DNA of 64,000 nt, from positions 186,001 through 250,000 of the forward strand of contig WHTM01000001.1 of NCBI GenBank assembly GCA_009377755.1, written 5' to 3'. Positions 55,776-64,000 of this stretch are shown piece after piece. The notes under the pieces are model-generated. The model saw only the letters and a list, made by a program, of their open reading frames with translations, was not told the origin of the DNA and ran no database searches. The stretch's first letter is position 1. Every line of letters starts with the position of its first letter. The stretch is from Hyphomicrobiales bacterium. GTDB taxonomy: Bacteria; Pseudomonadota; Alphaproteobacteria; Rhizobiales; Xanthobacteraceae. The position numbers and the translations under genes are program-made.

Positions 55776-56419
55776 GATCGCTCGGCGCAAACGCCCGTTC
55801 CCGCTGGGGGAAGTGAAGCGCGCAAGTGGCGCGATCTGAATTCCAAACATGGATCATCGTTCTCGCGAGGCGCTTTTGCCCCCCGAGGTTTGCTGCATTC
55901 CTGTTTGCCCCCGGTCCGAGGGCGCGCGGAACGCCGGGCGTTGGCCACGCCCACGGCCCCGTGTGCGATTGTTAAACAAGCACACAGGCAAGTCACCGCG
56001 AGGCAGCCGTCGACCCGGCGCTCCGCGCGCGGTGTTTGAGGCTTGCTCCGCGACAACCCCGGAGGACAGACACCCTGGCACGGGTGGCCAACTTGGTATC
56101 CTCCGCTGGTGACCCACGGCCGGTGAGCCGGATCATCGCAGCTTGGGCCTCCGGCCGGGCGCCACGTCCTGCGCCGCAACCGGCCACCGCATCCCGCCCC
56201 ACATCTCGCGACGCTCATGAGACGCCCCTCGGATGGGACGGGATGTGAGACATATAGCATATCTAGGAATATAGTCAAGAGTCTGGGATCAAATACCTCA
56301 AAAACAAATTGCGAGTGAGCCGTCCAGCCACCGGCCTTGGCCTTGTGCGCGTTCCTCGTCTGACCTAATCCGGCGTACGGGTACCCATCCGGGTCGCCCG
56401 CCACAACACGAGACCCATC
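55776..56419. other. Intergenic region without supported gene
   Basis: About 640 nt. An open frame at 55849-56112 has no recognisable similarity and composition unlike a protein. From 56240 the sequence is AT-rich (CATATAGCATATCTAGGAAT), probably promoter DNA for the methyltransferase gene at 56420. No RNA gene or repeat can be named. Confidence 0.5.
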
Positions 56420-57187
56420 ATGTCGACCGCCCAGGTGAAGCAGCAGTTCGGCGAGAATGCCGCGTTCTATCTGACGCATGCGCCGCATGCGCAGGGCAAG
56501 AGCCTGGAGCGGCTGGTGACGCTGACCGAGCCGCAGCCGGACTGGCACGTGCTCGATGTCGCGACCGGCGGCGGCCACGTCGCCTACACTTTCGCGCCGC
56601 ACGTCGCCCGTGTCTGGGCAACCGACGTCACCGAGGAAATGCTCGCGCAGGTGCGTGGCGAGGCGGCAAAGCGCAAGTTCGGCAACATCCGCACCGCCTA
56701 CGCCAAGGCGGAGATGCTGCCGTTCGAGGATGCAAGCTTCGACCTCGTCACCTGCCGGATCGCGCCTCACCACTTCGACAGCATCTCGGCGTTCCTCGCC
56801 GAGACCGCGCGCGTGCTCAAGCCCGACGGCACGCTTGCGATCGTCGACAACGTGGTGCCGGCGGGCAGCGTCGGCGACTACGTCAATGCCTTCGAGCGAT
56901 TCCGCGATCCGAGCCACCTGCGCGCCTGGACCGTGGAAGAGTGGCAGGCCGCGTTGGCGCAGGCGGGCTTCGCGATCGCGCACGGCGAGGAGCTGTTCAA
57001 GCGCATGGTGCTCGCCACATGGGCGAACCGCCACGATGCGACCATGCGGGCGTTCCTGCGGTCGATGCTGACCGAGATGACGCCCGGCGTGGCGGAATTC
57101 TTCGACGTGCAGGATGCCGGCAGCGAAAAGTTGAGCTTCCGCCTTGCGGAAGCGCTGTTCGTCGCCAAGCGCACGCCGGCGGCGTGA
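56420..57187 (+). CDS. Class I SAM-dependent methyltransferase (UbiE-like)
   Basis: 255 residues. The SAM-binding motif I is DWHVLDVATGGGHVAYTFAP, post-I is VWATDVTEEMLAQ, and motif II/III regions read AYAKAEMLPFEDASFDLVTC and ARVLKPDGTLAIVDNVVPAG. The layout is that of UbiE/type 11 methyltransferases; the substrate is unknown. It converges with the YadA-head gene 6 nt away. Confidence 0.92.
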   Translation: MSTAQVKQQFGENAAFYLTHAPHAQGKSLERLVTLTEPQPDWHVLDVATGGGHVAYTFAPHVARVWATDVTEEMLAQVRGEAAKRKFGNIRTAYAKAEMLPFEDASFDLVTCRIAPHHFDSISAFLAETARVLKPDGTLAIVDNVVPAGSVGDYVNAFERFRDPSHLRAWTVEEWQAALAQAGFAIAHGEELFKRMVLATWANRHDATMRAFLRSMLTEMTPGVAEFFDVQDAGSEKLSFRLAEALFVAKRTPAA

Positions 57188-57193
57188 CGCGTC

Positions 57194-58552
57194 TCAATTC
57201 GTGTCGGGTGCGGCATGCGCCGCCGCGGCCTTGCGGCCCTTAAGTTCGGCGATCTCGTCCTGCTGCCGCGCGAGCAGCGCCTGCTGCCGTTGCACCAGGG
57301 CGCGCAAGTCCGACAATTCTTGCCGAATGCCGTCGATGAGGCGCTTTGCGCTGTCGGCGCCGCCGGTTGACGGCAGCGAAGCCGTCCCCGCCGACAGCAA
57401 CGCCTGCGCCTGGGCCAGGTTGACCGCATCGGTCGGCTTGATACCGGCGGCGACGTTGACGATGCGGCGACGCAGCGCATTGGAGCCAACCGAAACGGTG
57501 TCGGCCATGGTCGCGACCGATCCGTAGCCGAGCGCCACCGCCCGCGGGTTGGTCGCGGAAGCGCCGCGGCCGATGGCAACCGCGTTGTGGGCGGTCGCGC
57601 GCGCGGCGGTGCCGACGGCAACCGTATAGGAGGCGTTGATGTTTCGGCCGGCCCTGAGGCCGATCGCGACATTGCCGCTGCCGTTCACATCGCGGCCGGC
57701 GTTGTCGCCATAGGCGGCGTTGGAGTCCCCGCTGACGGTGACCCCGGCGAGCACGCCGCCCGCCGTGTTGTTGTTGCCGGTCACGAGCTGACCGGCGGTA
57801 TTGCCCAAGGCGGAGTTGAGGTCGCCGTCGACGGTATGCCCAGCGGCAAGGCCGGCCGCGATGTTGCCGGCGCCGGTCACGAACCGGCCGGCCTCCGACC
57901 CGAACGACGAGTTGCGGTGATTGCCGGCACCGGCATTGGTCCCCGCGAACGGGCCGACCGCGACGGTGCGCACGCCGGTCGCAATCGAGGCCGAGCCGAT
58001 CGCAATCGAAAGGACGCCCGGGGCCCACGAACCAGCAGTCTCGCCGGCCCCGTCACCGCCGCCGATGGCAATGCTGTAGTTCCCGTGCGCTCGCGCACCG
58101 TTGAAGCCGGTGGGTCCGGCGCCGATCGCCGTCGCGTACACCCCGGCCCCGTTGAAGCCGGCAAAAGTGCCGACGCTGGTGGCGCCGGCGGCAATTGCCC
58201 CCGCACTTCGGCCCACCGCCGTCGCATTTAAAGCTGCTGCGCTAGCTTTGTTACCGATCGCCGTGCTTACGCCGCCGGAAGCCGTTGCATCGAATCCGAA
58301 TGCCGTGCCTCCGAACTCTGCAAAGGCCGATACGCCTACTGCGGTGCCATCCGCTGAATTAGCGGTTGCCTGGCAATTGGCGCTGGTCAAAAGATCAGGA
58401 GTCCCGACATTGCCCGAGTTGCACCCGGCCACGGCTGGAGCGGCGGCAAGCGCCAGCACGCCGGTGACGAACACACGGCTCACCAACAAGTCGATGCGGC
58501 AGCGATGTGTCGCGGCGGCGGTGGTCTGAAGCGATCGACGTGGCAATACCAT
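57194..58552 (-). CDS. YadA-head repeat protein lacking an autotransporter barrel, possible lipoprotein
   Basis: 452 residues from the ATG at 58552 (GAGGGGGC upstream). A hydrophobic export signal (VFVTGVLALAAAPAVAG) is followed by Cys44 in VAGC, which fits a lipobox. About 300 residues of YadA-like head repeats follow (NATAVGRSAGA, NYSIAIGGG, VLSIAIGSASI, NVAIGLRAGR, NAVAIGRGAS), then the neck ADTVSVGS and NVAAGIKPTDAVNLAQ. The chain ends in a coiled coil (LRALVQRQQALLARQQDEIA) with no C-terminal beta-barrel. It could be a lipid-anchored trimer or a secreted head; Cys44 may instead pair with the next cysteine. Confidence 0.82.
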   Translation of the reverse strand: MVLPRRSLQTTAAATHRCRIDLLVSRVFVTGVLALAAAPAVAGCNSGNVGTPDLLTSANCQATANSADGTAVGVSAFAEFGGTAFGFDATASGGVSTAIGNKASAAALNATAVGRSAGAIAAGATSVGTFAGFNGAGVYATAIGAGPTGFNGARAHGNYSIAIGGGDGAGETAGSWAPGVLSIAIGSASIATGVRTVAVGPFAGTNAGAGNHRNSSFGSEAGRFVTGAGNIAAGLAAGHTVDGDLNSALGNTAGQLVTGNNNTAGGVLAGVTVSGDSNAAYGDNAGRDVNGSGNVAIGLRAGRNINASYTVAVGTAARATAHNAVAIGRGASATNPRAVALGYGSVATMADTVSVGSNALRRRIVNVAAGIKPTDAVNLAQAQALLSAGTASLPSTGGADSAKRLIDGIRQELSDLRALVQRQQALLARQQDEIAELKGRKAAAAHAAPDTN

Positions 58553-58755
58553 GACAAGCCCCCTCGGTTGCACGGCCCCGCGAGACTGGCGCAAGGACCG
58601 CATGGTCCACGGGTATTCTCGCCGGTTGCGTGGGGCGGCACAACGGCAGCCGGCAGTGGCAAAGAGCATGTGACATGGGTCGCCCCCTGATTACGGCCCC
58701 GGTAGGGGCCGCGACGGGTGGGAATCCCACAGCAGTTCCGGGTCTGCGTCTTGGC

Positions 58756-59994
58756 CTACAACGGTACGGCCGCCTCCGGCCCCCGCTCCACCGTCCGGAT
58801 GTCGATCTCCGAGGTCAGCGTCCGGTGCACCGGGCATTTGTCGGCGATCTCCATGAGCCGCTGCCGCTGCCCGTCGTCGAGAGCGCCCTCGAAGGTGATG
58901 GCGCGGTCGATGCGGTCGATCTTGCCCTCCTTGGTCTCGCAGTTCTCGCAATCCTCCGCGTGGATTTTGGCGTGCGTCAGATGCACGCTGACGCGATCGA
59001 GCGGCAGCGCCTTGCGCTCGGCATAAAGCCGCACCGTCATCGCCGTGCAGGCGCCGAGGCTCGCCAGCAGCAGGTCGTAGGGCGAAAGCCCGCTGTCGAG
59101 TCCGCCCATGGACGTGGGTTCGTCCGAGAAAATTCTGTGCGTGCCGGCCTGCACCAGCTGCTGGAACTTTCCTTCCCGCGTCTCGCTGACGCTGACGCCC
59201 GGCCCGGCTGATGCGCCCTCCATCACCGGCGAGCGGGCGTCGAGATAACGCTCGGCCCAGGCCGCGATCACGTGCGCGACATAAGCTGCATCGCCGCGGC
59301 GGCTGAGCAGATGATCGGCATCGTCGAGCGAGATGAAGCTCTTCGGATGCTTGGCGGCGAGGAAGATGCAGCTCGCATTGTCGATGCCGACGTACTCGTC
59401 CACCGGCGAGTGGAACACCAGCAGCGCCTTGCGCAGCTCGGCGATCCGCTGCGTCAGGTTCTGCTCGGCGACGTCGTCGAGGAACTCGCGGCGGATCCTG
59501 AACGGCCGGCCGGCCAACGCCACGTCGACCTCGCCCTGCGCCTTGATCCGATCCACATGGTCGCGGAACAGGCCGGTCACATGCTTCGGATCGCACGGCG
59601 CCGCGATCGTCGCCACCGCGCGCGCTTCCGGCACGTCGCCCGCGGCGGCCAGCACCGCTGCGCCGCCGAGGCTGTGGCCGATCAGCAGCGCCGGCGCGCG
59701 CCGGGTGCGGCGCAGGTGATCGGCCGCCGCGACCAGGTCGGCGACGTTGGAGGAGAACGTGGTGTTGGCGAACTCGCCTTCGCTCGCGCCGAGCCCGGTG
59801 AAATCGAAGCGCAGCACCGCGATACCGAGCGCGGTCAAGGCCTCGGCGATGCGTCGCGCGGCATGCACATCCTTGCCGCAGGTGAAGCAGTGCGCGAACA
59901 GCGCGTACGCGCGGGGTTCGGCCATGGGGAGATCGAGCAGGCCGGCGAGCTCAAGGCCCTCGGCATTGGGGAAATCGAAGCGTTCGGATGGCAT
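58756..59994 (-). CDS. Alpha/beta-hydrolase fused to an OsmC domain
   Basis: 412 residues. Residues 1-255 are an alpha/beta hydrolase (FAHCFTCGKD; nucleophile LIGHSLGGAAV; late Asp/His HSPVDEYVG and LDDADHLLSR). Residues 270-405 are an OsmC peroxidase domain with redox cysteines in LASLGACTAMTVRLYA and DKCPVHRTL. This fusion is a known bifunctional architecture: hydrolysis of an ester plus thiol-dependent reduction of hydroperoxide-type products is the usual guess. It stands alone. Confidence 0.95.
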   Translation of the reverse strand: MPSERFDFPNAEGLELAGLLDLPMAEPRAYALFAHCFTCGKDVHAARRIAEALTALGIAVLRFDFTGLGASEGEFANTTFSSNVADLVAAADHLRRTRRAPALLIGHSLGGAAVLAAAGDVPEARAVATIAAPCDPKHVTGLFRDHVDRIKAQGEVDVALAGRPFRIRREFLDDVAEQNLTQRIAELRKALLVFHSPVDEYVGIDNASCIFLAAKHPKSFISLDDADHLLSRRGDAAYVAHVIAAWAERYLDARSPVMEGASAGPGVSVSETREGKFQQLVQAGTHRIFSDEPTSMGGLDSGLSPYDLLLASLGACTAMTVRLYAERKALPLDRVSVHLTHAKIHAEDCENCETKEGKIDRIDRAITFEGALDDGQRQRLMEIADKCPVHRTLTSEIDIRTVERGPEAAVPL

Positions 59995-60181
59995 CGGCAG
60001 CCTCCTCTGACTCCACGATCAATCGTCGGGCTCAGCGTCGCTCGTCACGGCAAGCCGCAGCAAAAGTGCCAGGCCGTCCCGGCCGGGCTTGTCCCAGGCG
60101 CCTCCATGGTAAGGCGCGAAGAACCACCTGCCGAATGCCAACCTAGAGTAGCCGAGCCGCGGCGAAGATCGTTGTCGCCGA

Positions 60182-61009
60182 TCAATGGAGAACGGACGTC
60201 AGCAGCAATGCGCCCCAGCCGATCAGCAGCAGCCCAACGCTTCGCGAAATGATGCGTCCGGCAGGAGTGATCTTCTCCAGCAGCACAAATATGGCGAGGC
60301 CCGCGATCCAGACGATATTCATGATCCCGCCGACGAACAACAAGGCCATCAGAGTCCAGCAGCACCCGACGCAATAGAGACCATGCTGAAATCCGATGCT
60401 CAGGGAACCGAGCGGGTCTCGCCGAAATCCGCCGTGGCGTTGAATGAACATCAGCGGCGTCTGACATTGCTTGAGACAGGCATCCTTCAGCGGCGTCCAT
60501 TGGTAGGCACCGGCGGCGGTCAGCACCAGCCCGCCGAAAACGTCGTTGGCACTTGCCATCATGGGCGTGACCAGAACCGCCCGCTCCAGCGCCCACTGGC
60601 TTACGGTCGCAAGCAATGAAAATCCCGTCCAGGCCAGCAGGTAGCCGCCGGCGAAGAATCCGGTGGCCGCCAGCGGCTTGCCCTGAATCGCCGCCTGCCG
60701 ACCAACGCGCGCGTAAATCAGGATCATCGGCGCGGCCGACGGAGTCATCATGCCGACCATCATGATCACCCACATCGCGAACATGAGGACGAACTCGGCG
60801 GCAGTCCACGGCTGCAGTGCGGGTATCATAGCTGCGCCGAATGGGTTGGCGCTCATGCGCATGTCGGGCATTTCCATGCCGCTCATGCTCATTTCGTTCA
60901 TGAGCCAGAGCACATAGGCCCAGGCCATCATGGTCAGCACAGCCAGGGATACGACGACAACCGCTCGGTCGCGCCGCAGCACGGATTCGAGTGCCGCCTC
61001 GCTCACCAC
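60182..61009 (-). CDS. DUF2182 membrane protein
   Basis: 275 residues from a GTG at 61009, one nt after the DUF1326 stop. It has six or seven membrane segments and a Met-rich segment (NEMSMSGMEMPDMRMSANPF) suggestive of copper or other soft-metal binding. Core blocks are FVLMFAMWVIMMVGMMTPSA, GYLLAWTGFSLLATV and the Cys-containing GLYCVGCCWTLMALLFVGG. DUF2182 proteins occur next to DUF1326 genes and are thought to handle metals; function unproven. Confidence 0.9.
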   Translation of the reverse strand: MVSEAALESVLRRDRAVVVVSLAVLTMMAWAYVLWLMNEMSMSGMEMPDMRMSANPFGAAMIPALQPWTAAEFVLMFAMWVIMMVGMMTPSAAPMILIYARVGRQAAIQGKPLAATGFFAGGYLLAWTGFSLLATVSQWALERAVLVTPMMASANDVFGGLVLTAAGAYQWTPLKDACLKQCQTPLMFIQRHGGFRRDPLGSLSIGFQHGLYCVGCCWTLMALLFVGGIMNIVWIAGLAIFVLLEKITPAGRIISRSVGLLLIGWGALLLTSVLH

Positions 61010-61010
61010 T

Positions 61011-61646
61011 TCAGCTCACGATGCCGCTCTGGCTGAGGTTGAGGTGGCAGAAGTGCCCGTAGGAATCCGCGAGCTCGAAACCGATCGGCTTCTGCGTCCT
61101 CGACCAGCCCCGCCCGACCTCGGCCAACTTGTATTCGAAGCCGCCGATCATATCGATACGCGCCCGATGCTCGTTGCCGGTGACCGGATTGAGGATTGGT
61201 TCACCGCGCGTTTCAATGACGCCGGGTACGATCAGGCGCGCCCTTCGGCCGTCGACATCGACCTCGAAATCGATCTTGCTAAAGATCGGATCGTGTACCT
61301 TTTCCAGCGTCGAGGCGAAGACATTGAAGATCGTCGCGCCGGGCTCGGTATCCTGGCCACTCAGGATGCGCAGCAGCGCTCCCCGCTGCGCGTCGTTCGC
61401 GCGCTCGTCGACGACGATGGCGGCTTCACCCTTTCCTTCGTGGATAGGACCGGGCCATTTGAAAATACCAGCCACCTTGAGGCCGTCGAGCCGCGTGTCC
61501 CCATGATGGCCGGAGTCGATCTGGATACCGACGACGGCGCGACAGTCACCGTGCGTCGGCAGTCCATTGAACTGGCAGGGACATCCATAGGAGCAATTGC
61601 AATTGGCAAATTCACGCGCCTTGATCGTCCAATTGACGTCGGTCAT
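61011..61646 (-). CDS. DUF1326 protein
   Basis: 211 residues from the ATG at 61646 (GGGAGGCAACG upstream). The start contains the cysteine-rich signature CNCSYGCPCQFNGLPTHGDC (within residues 14-35) of DUF1326, followed by a beta-rich domain. The DUF2182 gene begins 1 nt after its stop; this tandem is conserved across proteobacteria and suggests a joint metal-related role. No signal peptide is seen. Confidence 0.9.
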   Translation of the reverse strand: MTDVNWTIKAREFANCNCSYGCPCQFNGLPTHGDCRAVVGIQIDSGHHGDTRLDGLKVAGIFKWPGPIHEGKGEAAIVVDERANDAQRGALLRILSGQDTEPGATIFNVFASTLEKVHDPIFSKIDFEVDVDGRRARLIVPGVIETRGEPILNPVTGNEHRARIDMIGGFEYKLAEVGRGWSRTQKPIGFELADSYGHFCHLNLSQSGIVS

Positions 61647-62267
61647 CGTTGCCTCCCATGTTGACTGCGTTGCCGTCATTCAACAGGCCATCGGTGTGGT
61701 TGCGCCATCCGGACGCCGCCGCGATAGACTTCCACCTTTCTCTCAGTACGAATCTCGAAATATCGCCTCCAAAAATCAAGCGGCGAGTCGAGGCCGCTGC
61801 AGTCCGTCGGGGTTTCTGGTCAGGCTGATCCGCGTCTACTGGACTGGAACGTCGATACCGACTTCCGCCGTAGTGCTCATGCCCGCCCCCTCTCTAAGAG
61901 TGAAGGACAAACCAGCAAAACGCTTAGAGCGAAGTTATCCTGTCTTGGACCGCGTTGCAGCGCAAGAGATTTGCATCGTGTTGGCGTTAGGATTTTGTCG
62001 ATGCCGGGACAGCCATGGATCGGTTGCTCTGCAACGATTTGGAACTTCCGGGCTTTTGAACGTCCCGTCCCTTTGTCCGGTCCGAGCAAGGTTCAGATCG
62101 AGCCGCCGACGGCGGCCCGGTTTGACTCTCCGGCCTGCGGACCTTTATTCCGTGCCAAGACAAGAACCACGCCGGCCCGCCCCGCTGCCGACCGGGAGGA
62201 ACGCACAATGGAGCCGCGCGGCCGCCTGCCGTTCGCGGCCACCGACGAGCACGCAGAAAGAAGCCGA
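61647..62267. other. Intergenic region without supported gene
   Basis: About 620 nt between divergent genes. It is of mixed composition with scattered stops in all frames except short unsupported stretches. No repeat family of this window, RNA gene or promoter consensus was recognised. Confidence 0.5.
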
Positions 62268-63479
62268 ATGAGCAGGACGCCAACGCAGTCGGGCGGATTT
62301 TTCGTCCCGCACAATCTCAGGATGCCGCTCAAAGGCGCCGCCGCCGGCCCGCTCGCCGGGCTCACCGCGGCGGTGAAGGACATGTACGACGTCGCCGGAA
62401 CGCGTACCGGCGGCGGCAATCCCGAATGGCTCGCCGCGCAGCAGCCGGCGAAGAAGCATGCCGGCGCGGTGCTGCGACTGCTCGATGCCGGCGCAACGAT
62501 CGTCGGCAAGACCGTTTGCGACGAGTTCTTCTACAGCGTCAGCGGCGCCAACGCGCATTACGGCACGCCGGCCAATCTGCGCGCGCCCGGACGGCTGCCG
62601 GGCGGCTCGTCGGCGGGATCGGCGGCAGCGACCGCGGCCGGCGTCTGCGATCTGGCGCTCGGCAGCGACACCGGCGGCTCGATCCGCATTCCGGCATCGC
62701 AATGCGGCATCTACGGACTGCGGCCGACGCATGGGCGTATCGACGTTTCCGGCATGATGGACATGGCGCCGTCGTTCGACGTGCCGGGCTGGTTTGCCGC
62801 GAGCCCCGGCGTGTTCCGCATGGCCGGCGCCGTGCTGCTCGATCGCGCGCGGGTCGATGCGCCGGTGGAGCGCCTGCTGATCGCCGACGATGCCTTCGCG
62901 CAAGCCGATGCGCCGGCGGCCGCGCTGCACAGGAGCGTCCTCGACCGCGCCGCGGACTCGCTGCCGACACCAAGCCACGTCCGGGTCGCGCCGCAAGGCT
63001 TCGAAGCCTGGCGCGAGGCGTTTCGCATCGTCCAGGGCTATGAAACCTGGCGCACCTTCGGCCCATTCATCAGGCGCCACCAGCCGAAGCTCGGACCCGG
63101 CATCAAGGAGCGAATGGCGTTCGCCGCCACCGTGACCGAAGCCCAGTGCGAAGCCGCCCGCCGTGTGCTGGTACTGGCCCGCGAGCACGTGCGCGCGCTG
63201 GTGCCGCCCGGCACAGTGCTGGCCTTGCCAAGCGCTCCGTCGATCGCGCCGCGCGTCGACACGCCCGCCGAGGCGTTGGAGGATTTCCGCGTGCGCGTGA
63301 TGCGCCTGACCTGCACCGCGGGGCTCTCCGGCCTGCCGCAGGTTTCGATTCCGGCCGGCACGGTCGACGGGTGCCCGGCCGGCCTCTCGTTCATCGGCTG
63401 GGCCGGCGGCGACGAGGCGCTACTCGACCTCGCTGTGGCGCTGGCGCGGCATTGCGGCCTGGCTTTGCCTCACCCATGA
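62268..63479 (+). CDS. Amidase (amidase-signature family)
   Basis: 403 residues from the ATG at 62268. The Ser-cisSer-Lys triad is visible: Lys in LTAAVKDMYDVAG, cis-Ser in LPGGSSAGSAAATAAG and the nucleophile Ser in LGSDTGGSIRIPASQCG. The family hydrolyses amides such as indole-acetamide, malonamate or aliphatic amides; the substrate is unknown. Its TGA overlaps the next gene's ATG (ATGA at 63476), so the two are coupled. Confidence 0.94.
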   Translation: MSRTPTQSGGFFVPHNLRMPLKGAAAGPLAGLTAAVKDMYDVAGTRTGGGNPEWLAAQQPAKKHAGAVLRLLDAGATIVGKTVCDEFFYSVSGANAHYGTPANLRAPGRLPGGSSAGSAAATAAGVCDLALGSDTGGSIRIPASQCGIYGLRPTHGRIDVSGMMDMAPSFDVPGWFAASPGVFRMAGAVLLDRARVDAPVERLLIADDAFAQADAPAAALHRSVLDRAADSLPTPSHVRVAPQGFEAWREAFRIVQGYETWRTFGPFIRRHQPKLGPGIKERMAFAATVTEAQCEAARRVLVLAREHVRALVPPGTVLALPSAPSIAPRVDTPAEALEDFRVRVMRLTCTAGLSGLPQVSIPAGTVDGCPAGLSFIGWAGGDEALLDLAVALARHCGLALPHP

Positions 63480-64000
63480 GCACCATGACTCGTCTCGGTG
63501 CGGGGGTTGCCGCGACGCTGACGCTGCTCGCGCCTGCACTGTGGAACGGCTTTGCGCTGCTGCAATACGACACCGGCGGCTATCTCGCCCGCTGGTACGA
63601 GGGCACGCTGGTGCCGAGCCGCGCGGTGGTCTACGGCCTGATGCTCGCGGCCGGGGCGCCGTGGAACTTCTGGCCGGTCGCAGTGGTGCAGGCGGCGCTG
63701 ACGGTGTGGATTCTCGCACTGATGCTGCATACGCACGGGCTCGGCCGCCGGCCGCTGCTGCTGTTCGGGATCGCGAGCTTTCTTGCTTTGGCGACCACGC
63801 TGCCCTGGCTCACCAGCATCCTGCTCACCGATATTTTCGCCGGGCTTACGGTGCTGGCGCTCTATCTCCTGGTGATGCGCGCGGAGACGCTGCATCGCGC
63901 CGAGATCGCCGGGCTGATCGTCCTCGTCGCCGTCGGCGCGGCAACGCACAGCGCAACGGTCGCCGTGCTGCTCTCGCTGATCCTGGCGGCTGCGCTGGCT
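63476..64000 (+). CDS. Multi-span membrane protein (cut by window end)
   Basis: The frame runs from the ATG at 63476 to the edge without a stop (175 residues seen). It starts MSTMTRLGAGVAATLTLLAP and contains QYDTGGYLARWYEGTLVPSR, then hydrophobic segments (VAVVQAALTVWILALML, LFGIASFLALATTLPWLTSI, AEIAGLIVLVAVGAA). The pattern resembles polytopic membrane proteins of unknown function, possibly glycosyltransferase-like. The ATGA overlap couples it to the amidase. Confidence 0.75.
   Translation, partial: MSTMTRLGAGVAATLTLLAPALWNGFALLQYDTGGYLARWYEGTLVPSRAVVYGLMLAAGAPWNFWPVAVVQAALTVWILALMLHTHGLGRRPLLLFGIASFLALATTLPWLTSILLTDIFAGLTVLALYLLVMRAETLHRAEIAGLIVLVAVGAATHSATVAVLLSLILAAALA

Overview
The window is high-GC DNA (visibly about two-thirds G+C) from an alphaproteobacterium of the order Hyphomicrobiales, most likely Xanthobacteraceae/Nitrobacteraceae-like. 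The evidence is alaS, recA with a GTTC-N7-GTTC LexA box, cckA beside a fliO-like gene, a Cys-poor dksA, a class I fumarase, Bug/TctC solute-binding proteins, and the hairpin repeats familiar from Bradyrhizobium-type genomes. No rRNA, tRNA, CRISPR array, insertion sequence or prophage was seen.

Layout. 1-6750: alaS (cut by the window edge), a secreted cupin, a MetF-like reductase, recA with its SOS operator, and two small exported proteins. 7049-18984: mixed metabolism (esterase, MarR/luciferase-like pair, a secreted choice-of-anchor I protein behind a Pho-box-like repeat, FAD monooxygenase, ExoD, DUF4340, extradiol dioxygenase, fumarase). 19155-21823: an AT-richer accessory patch with a DUF2971 gene, three different palindromic repeats in a row and a brnTA toxin-antitoxin pair whose toxin is frameshifted. 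21847-29965: two Bug-type binding proteins and two paralogous EamA exporters around a SET-domain gene overlapping a MetE-like gene. 30099-35440: Tim44-like protein, cckA, a fliO-like gene and the remains of fliP. 35633-38574: a second MetE-like gene, FAH-family and cyclase-family hydrolases. 38594-49139: a long run of small-domain enzymes around an ECF42-type sigma factor and DGPF/YCII proteins, ended by a divergent RibD-C/HxlR pair. 49421-50523: dksA and a decayed flgE with its sigma-54 promoter still readable. 50585-64000: MoxR ATPase, OmpV/MipA porin-like protein, oxidoreductase, SixA, UspA, a methyltransferase, a YadA-head protein, a hydrolase-OsmC fusion, a DUF1326-DUF2182 pair, an amidase and a membrane protein cut by the edge.

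Three signals stand out. First, a family of paired hairpins bounded by CTAG (17135-17301, 45439-45765, 54681-54830): each unit is a left hairpin, a linker of exactly 13 nt and an inverted right hairpin; stem sequences differ between copies but pair almost perfectly inside each copy. Second, two flagellar relics (fliP after an intact fliO-like gene; flgE behind an intact-looking sigma-54 promoter and FlbD-type enhancer) record loss of flagella. Third, a different, cloverleaf-like palindrome family sits 6-9 nt after the plus-strand stop codon in three convergent gene pairs.

Starts were chosen from ribosome-binding sites and gene overlaps. All family assignments come from reading the translations; no search was run.
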